In this document: one piece after another, positions 9,001 to 19,200 of the stretch | Layout: each line of letters begins with the position of its first letter | How positions within the stretch are numbered: position 1 is the stretch's first letter | From: Ettlia oleoabundans | Taxonomy: Eukaryota > Chlorophyta > Chlorophyceae > Chlamydomonadales | Direction of reading: 5' to 3' | DNA: 19,200 bases | NCBI GenBank assembly: GCA_019693395.1 | Contig: JAAMXP010002608.1 | Coordinates: forward strand, 11,662-30,861 | Notes under the pieces: generated by a model | Databases searched by the model: none | What the model saw: the letters and a program-made list of their open reading frames with translations, nothing else | Told to the model about the DNA's origin: nothing | Translations under genes and position numbers: made by a program

Positions 9001-9553
9001 CAGCGCGGGTCATGAATCTGCCTTGCGGCGCTGGTTCAGAAGCCGTGCCAGCCCTCTTTGCTTACCCCTGGGACCCAGGGTGACCTGCACCGCATCTGCC
9101 ACCTTGTTGATGCCGTCTTGCATTTTGCGCCGTGAGTCATTGTCAAACAAAATGTCCTTAGCGTCCGCGGCACGAACCACCTGCGCGCATTGAGGCAGGT
9201 GTTACGAAGGTCAGCACAGGTGCAGAGGGGCACCCCTGCCACCGCTGCTGCCCACAGCCGTCGCCACCCAGTTCTAGAAACACATGCACATATATGCCTT
9301 TTGGTAAATAACGGATAACCAGAAGCAACTTGATGAATGGACAGCGCACAAGCTTGACAGGCATACCCTTCTAGAGCCTCTAGAGATTACCAGCGTGCTG
9401 GCGATGCCTGCCACTCACCAGGCGCTGGGCGCGCTTTGGCGCTACGCGGCAATTCTGTTGCACGCTGACGCCAGCAAACTGCCTCGCGGTCGCCGCCTGC
9501 AACAACGCACAGAGCATGGGGTGAGGGGCTTGCATGGCGTTACAGCGCTGCAT
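6022..9553 (-). CDS. CPN60A: Chloroplast chaperonin 60 subunit alpha (Rubisco-binding protein alpha), precursor
   Basis: A group I (GroEL-type) chaperonin that forms the plastid Cpn60 double ring with beta subunits and folds Rubisco large subunit and other stromal proteins. Nine exons, in transcript order: 9419-9553, 9066-9180, 8542-8819, 8151-8273, 7780-7992, 7305-7511, 6936-7086, 6449-6745, 6022-6293; phases close to 596 aa. Three in-frame ATGs (9553, 9535, 9517) follow an upstream stop at 9565; the outermost is used here, and the innermost would give 584 aa. The leader resembles a transit peptide ([22 protein letters not shown]). ATPase motifs are intact: GDGTTT at 135-140 (Asp136 matches GroEL Asp87), and Asp447 in RIEDAKNAT (GroEL Asp398) before VPGGG. 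Alpha rather than beta is indicated by [10 protein letters not shown] and by [10 protein letters not shown], which fits plant alpha; beta has YNAATG and DPTKVVRC. The tail is Gly/Met-rich. Divergent from GYRA. Confidence 0.95.
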
Positions 9554-10338
9554 CAAGCACCGCTACGCACCTGCATTGTGTTTTAAGAAGGCGACAATGT
9601 GGCTGAACACCCGCTGCAATGACTCTGCCGGCAGGCTCACCCTGCTAAGGCCTCCCGGCGCTGACTTTCCACCCTGGGGACGCCACATCAGTTGGGGTTG
9701 TGCCCTGCCCATGGCGCGTGGGTTCCTATGGGGAGGGGCAGGTGCCAGTTGGATGCTTCTTTCGGCGTGCTTTTGACTGTTTTTGTAAGCCTTTGCGGAA
9801 GGGGAAAGGAGGGAGGCATGTGTGGGCATGGGTGTAAGACTCGGTGCGCCCGTCACAGGTCACCTGGGTGCAGAGGAACGCGGCAATGGCACGAGTCACA
9901 CAGGCTCCTCTAAGCAGCTACATACGGTTGACAAGGTATCAGCTTCACTATCGCAACTGTCAGCCGTCCGCTGCTGGGAGTTGAACTCTTGCCGGGGCAA
10001 CCTGCAGGTGGAATGGGCTGGGCTGCGGCCCGCTTGTCTGCCTGCCACTTCTTCATTCAGCATTGCTGTTTGGGCCATGTACTATCGCCGTTTTCCTCAG
10101 CGTACAAAGATGCACGGGTAAAACACTTGGGGCGCTTGAAATGATATTAACATTGAGAAACCAGAGTCTCATTATTGAGGAGCGGCGGCGGCGGCAGGGC
10201 TGAGCTGGCATCCGCGACGTCACTTAGCACTTATGCAAGGTTGATATGGCATTCCGCAACTCTCATTGACTTGGTCGACCATGCTAGCCATGCTCAGTTT
10301 GGCCTGATGCATTTGCGAAGTTGACGAGTTGGGCAGAA
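9554..10338. promoter_or_regulatory. Divergent promoter region, CPN60A / GYRA
   Basis: These 785 bases lie between the outermost CPN60A start and the GYRA start and should carry both promoters and 5' UTRs. Small open frames occur on both strands, but none shows a conserved domain or sensible splicing. A short GCG/GGC repeat lies near 10182-10194. I found no convincing TATA box or clean heat-shock element array (nGAAnnTTCn), though CPN60 genes are often heat-induced. Confidence 0.5.
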
Positions 10339-16309
<5,971 letters not shown>

Positions 16310-16499
16310 GTTTCTGTGATTTGTGAGATTTATTACATTCTTGCATCCATATCGGTTACCGTAAGAGCTTCATTAGAATTGCAGCTGCACAGGCATGTCA
16401 CATAGTGCTGATCATGGTTTGGCTAAGGATGGGCAACGGCGTGTTGGGTAACGGGCACAAAACAGAAATGCATGGAGTTACAAATGAAATGGTTGCCGA
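16310..16499. other. Convergent 3' region, GYRA / RBM34-like
   Basis: These 190 bases lie between two stop codons facing each other and hold both 3' UTRs. The minus-strand TGTAA at 16333-16337 fits the RBM34-like gene; another minus-strand TGTAA occurs within 30 bases of its stop. No plus-strand TGTAA was found for GYRA, whose signal may lie inside the neighbour or be divergent. Confidence 0.5.
16333..16337 (-). promoter_or_regulatory. TGTAA poly(A) signal for RBM34-like gene
   Basis: The minus strand reads TGTAA (plus TTACA), about 163 bases beyond the stop codon of the RBM34-like gene. This is a plausible distance for an algal 3' UTR. Confidence 0.4.
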
Positions 16500-18258
16500 T
16501 CAAGGCTGCCGCTTGCTGTGTGCCTGTTTGTTTTGCTGCTTCTGTGAAAGCTTGCGCGCTGCAACTGCAAGCCGCTTGCCACCAGCCTTGCGCTTTCCGC
16601 CCACTGGCTTGGCACCGCCTGCCTTGCTGCTGCCACCGGCACCCTTGTCGCTCCTACCTTGCTGCCATGCTGCCTTGCCATCTTGCTGCCGCTGGACGCG
16701 TGTTATGCGCAGTGTTCGCCCCTTGAGCTTGCTGCCCCGTTGTCTGGTTGCCGCTTTAGAGGCCTCCTGGTCCTTGAAGAGCACAAATGCGATGCCTTTT
16801 CCAGCCCCCGTCTTGCCGTCTCGCACCACGCGCACTGCCTCCACATTGTCTGGCCCAAAATGCTGGATGACGTCCTCATCCTGCACAGCATCAGCCACCC
16901 CCAAGGAGATGTGTATGCGCTTCCCTTAACCACCTATCGAAATGCTCTTGTTGCGAAAATCCAACAATGTTGCCGCCAGTCAAGCTGACGCAGCAGTTGC
17001 ATCGGCTGCCGCATTGCTTGCATGAAACACAACGAGGTGGGGGACCAGCGCACCTCGATATCAAGTGGCAGGTTGCCAACAAATAGAGAGCGCGATGGGT
17101 CGAAAAGCACCTGGCCTTCCCCCTTGCCCGCCTTTGGCACAGCACGATCAACCCGCAAATGGTGCCCCTCCCACTGCAGCACCAAAGAATTGCAGGGTTC
17201 GTGCAAACCCCTGACGCAAGCTGAAAAATGGCGCAGACTGCATGTCCAGGTCAGCTGCATGGGATGGATACACAGTTGGCAGCACAGCGGTTGCTGCCCC
17301 AGGCACAAGTCAAACACACCTCCCGCATGTTGAATGCCAGTGCCGCTTCAATCGCTGCCGGCTCCTTGAAAACAATGTACCTGCAGCAGCAAAGACAGGC
17401 AGACATGAGGAGCTGGCTACTGCTGGGCAAATACAGTGACGATCAAACGCAGCGACCTAGCAGGAAGAACGGAAATGAGGAACGTGTTCTGATCAGGTTG
17501 CATGGAGTGAAAGGGCTGCTAGTGGCTCACGCGTGTGCAGAATGGTCGGTGTCAATGGCACCAGAGGCGATGGCACCCCGCCGCGGTATCTTGCTCTCGG
17601 GTTCCTGCTTCAGCGGCAACGAGCGCAGCCGCACCGACTCCACGGCGCCGCAGGCGGCAAACAGCCGGGCAAGCGACTTTCTTTTCACTGTAGCTGGCAG
17701 GTTGCCAACAAACACGGTTCGAGGCAAGCGTACGTCCTCCTCCGCAGCTGCAGGCACCGTCTTGGTCGTTGTTGTCCGTGCCTTCTTGTCTGCCGAGGGC
17801 TGCCGTTTTGCAACTGCTTCTGCGCCCAGAGTCCCCTGGCCTGCTTTGCCCGCCTTCGCAGGTATACCAGCTTGCACTCGTCGTAGCCTCTCGTTGCCAG
17901 CAGGTGAATATGCCCCAGAAGCTGCCGCTGCCGCTGCAGCTCGCGCAGCCTGCTCATGAGTGGGCGCCGCGTCATGCTGCCGCTCCCACTTGCGCTGCCT
18001 TTTCTGTGGCTTCTCTCCTTCTTCTGTACGAACTGAACCGGCAGGCGCCCCCTCACTAGACTTCCGCCGCTTTTTGTCGCTGCTGCCCGCCTGCGTTGCT
18101 AGCACTGCAGGCGGCTGGGCAGCAGCACCCCGCTGCACCGCCGCCGCCTTGGTCACCGCGGTGTTGGTGGGTGAAGGTGCCGCATATTTGCTGTTTTCGC
18201 TAAAGAGCCCCCCGCCACTGCCACTTTGAGAGGCGAAAAGGCCTTGGAAGAGAGACAT
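16500..18258 (-). CDS. RBM34/Nop12-type nucleolar protein with two RRMs
   Basis: Exons in transcript order, 17531-18258, 17320-17380, 17054-17173 and 16500-16880, join in phase to 429 aa from the ATG at 18258. Residues 1-180 are low complexity, Ala/Lys/Arg-rich with KKRRK-type nuclear localisation patches. RRM1 (~181-275) has RNP2 TVFVGNLP and RNP1-like AYIVFKEP; RRM2 (~292-365) has RNP2 SLFVGNLP and RNP1 GKGIAFVLF. The link EGHHLRVDRA between them matches yeast Nop12 (HHLRVD) exactly in spacing, which fixed the exon 3 acceptor. A basic Lys/Gly/Gln tail (366-429) follows. Yeast Nop12 acts in 60S ribosome assembly (27S pre-rRNA processing); human RBM34 is also nucleolar. The same role here is inference. 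Exon 2 is only 61 bases. Convergent with GYRA. RRM1 has a longer, Pro/Lys-rich loop before RNP1, as in the family. Confidence 0.9.
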
Positions 18259-19200
18259 GCGCCCGGACTATAAATTTGCAACGCAGGCTCGGGGCGGAAG
18301 CTTTGAACGCAAGTTAGCGCAATTCAGGGAGGCATGCATGCATACAAAAAGTGCCGGGGGAGAATGTTGGGAAGCGTACTGCCGTGCTTGCTGTACAGGT
18401 AAATTAGAAATAGAAAAAGTGAGATATTTCACATCCCACACGATTTTTTTTGTTACATCATGGTTGTTACACGTGACCCCGGTTCGCGGGACACGTTATT
18501 TGGTTCATAGCAGAACGTCACGAAGGCCTTGCATATTGACAGCAGCGACCCCTGGATGCATAAGGAAGGGCAAGAGCATCATTGGGTAGCTCACATCCAA
18601 CCACGGCGGCAGTGTGCCGTTTAAGTCCTGGCTCCTGTTTATACCAGTGATGCGTGCAAGAAAGGGCTGCACTAGTGCTGCCTGTCATAAAGCTGCTTGC
18701 CCCTCATGGAGAGACACGCTCGTGTGGATGATCCCAGGAACAGCCTTTGCCAATGTTGTTGGTTGCATTAGGGTGGGGGGTAGCCTGGCAAGCAAGTGTT
18801 GGGATCGGGAAATAACGGGGTACCTCAGTTCATGTGCTGCTGCTTGGTCAATCCTCTTTTCTGTTACAACTTGTTTTGTCTTGGTCAACACCTGTGTGTG
18901 GGACATCCGGTCTGCTATAAAATCTTAACATATCGGGGAATAATTGTATGTTCTGATTCACCTCTCCCTCCTTCGATTTCCCGTTGAGAACGAGATAGCA
19001 GAACATGTACTATAAATCAGCAACTCACATTCCTGTAGCAGGAGCGTTGAATACTCTGTCTTACGTTGCTTGTTGCCCTGTGCTTGAACAAGGCACAGCA
19101 TAGGCCTACCGGTAGTGTTGGGAATTTGCACCTTGAATGTGAGTCAAACGCAAGGCCCAATTTACTGGCCCTGCATATACACAGTAACAGCATTTTGCGC
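18259..19200. other. Right-end region without a supported gene
   Basis: These 942 bases include the upstream region of the RBM34-like gene. Open frames of 60-110 codons occur on both strands (for example 18257-18589 and 18614-18928, plus), but none has a recognisable domain or conserved splice joins. Two minus-strand TGTAA signals (plus TTACA, near 18453 and 18468) follow a T8 tract and could mark the 3' end of a minus-strand gene further right. TATAAA-like strings occur near 18269, 18914 and 19011. No tRNA or snRNA fold was recognised. Confidence 0.45.

Noticed and set aside
6022..9553. Reading the chaperonin as the beta subunit or as mitochondrial HSP60
   Set aside because: [20 protein letters not shown] and VLTTQAV-like tail residues match plastid alpha; beta and mitochondrial forms have YNAATG-type sequence at this place.
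9780..9815. Heat-shock element array upstream of CPN60A
   Set aside because: Scattered GAA and TTC triplets occur, but not three alternating units with the required two-base spacing.
9534..10121. Small open frames in the CPN60A/GYRA intergenic region as genes
   Set aside because: They are 60-100 codons, Gly/Arg/Trp-rich, overlap each other on both strands and show no domain or good splice joins.
17228..17959. 243-codon plus-strand open frame
   Set aside because: It is antisense to exons 1-2 and intron of the RBM34-like gene, whose RRM motifs and splice phases are convincing; the plus-strand product is Ala/Arg/Ser-rich without a domain.
18480..18500. GGTTCGCGGGAC as a tRNA T-arm
   Set aside because: No matching D-arm, anticodon stem or acceptor stem could be drawn around it.
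18257..18928. Plus-strand frames at 18257-18589 and 18614-18928 as genes
   Set aside because: The first starts on the RBM34-like ATG palindrome (CATG) and neither has recognisable content or a TGTAA signal after it; possible but unsupported.

Overview
The window is eukaryotic nuclear DNA, almost certainly from a green alga (core Chlorophyta). Every recognisable gene is cut by short spliceosomal introns of about 100-280 bases with gtgagt/gtgcgt-type donors and tgcag acceptors. Coding exons are rich in CAG/GCA runs giving Gln/Ala tracts, TGTAA-type poly(A) signals follow some genes, and three of the predicted proteins are plastid enzymes or chaperones with N-terminal transit-like extensions. 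I cannot fix the genus; base composition and intron style fit a chlorophycean such as the Scenedesmus group (inference).

Layout, left to right. (1) 1-716 (+): 3' end of an unrecognised Gln/Ala-rich protein. (2) 1037-2852 (+): plastid histidinol-phosphate aminotransferase, 4 exons, 410 aa. (3) 3188-3875 (-): a small secreted potato-inhibitor-I (CI-2-like) serine protease inhibitor, 3 exons, 115 aa, visible only after splicing. (4) 4118-5754 (+): a divergent protein of 379 aa, 4 exons, that I read as a DSN1/Mis13-like kinetochore subunit. (5) 6022-9553 (-): chloroplast chaperonin 60 alpha, 9 exons, about 596 aa. (6) 10339-16309 (+): organellar DNA gyrase subunit A, 16 exons, 989 aa. (7) 16500-18258 (-): an RBM34/Nop12-type nucleolar protein with two RRMs, 4 exons, 429 aa. 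(8) 18259-19200: no gene supported.

The genes are independent eukaryotic units, not an operon. Two divergent pairs share intergenic DNA: inhibitor/DSN1-like (242 bp) and CPN60A/GYRA (785 bp). Three convergent pairs share 3' space: HisC/inhibitor, DSN1-like/CPN60A and GYRA/RBM34. CPN60A and GYRA both serve the plastid (Rubisco and protein folding; plastid DNA topology), so shared control is possible but not shown.

I found no mobile element, CRISPR array, RNA gene or defence-like system. The most notable items are the cryptic protease inhibitor with a GC-AG intron, the tentative DSN1 identification with a C-terminal KEN motif, a degenerate GyrA box with low-complexity insertions in the gyrase, and a G-tract plus (CG)n segment in a gyrase intron. 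All exon boundaries were set by hand from splice consensus, reading phase and remembered family alignments; no transcript data were available.
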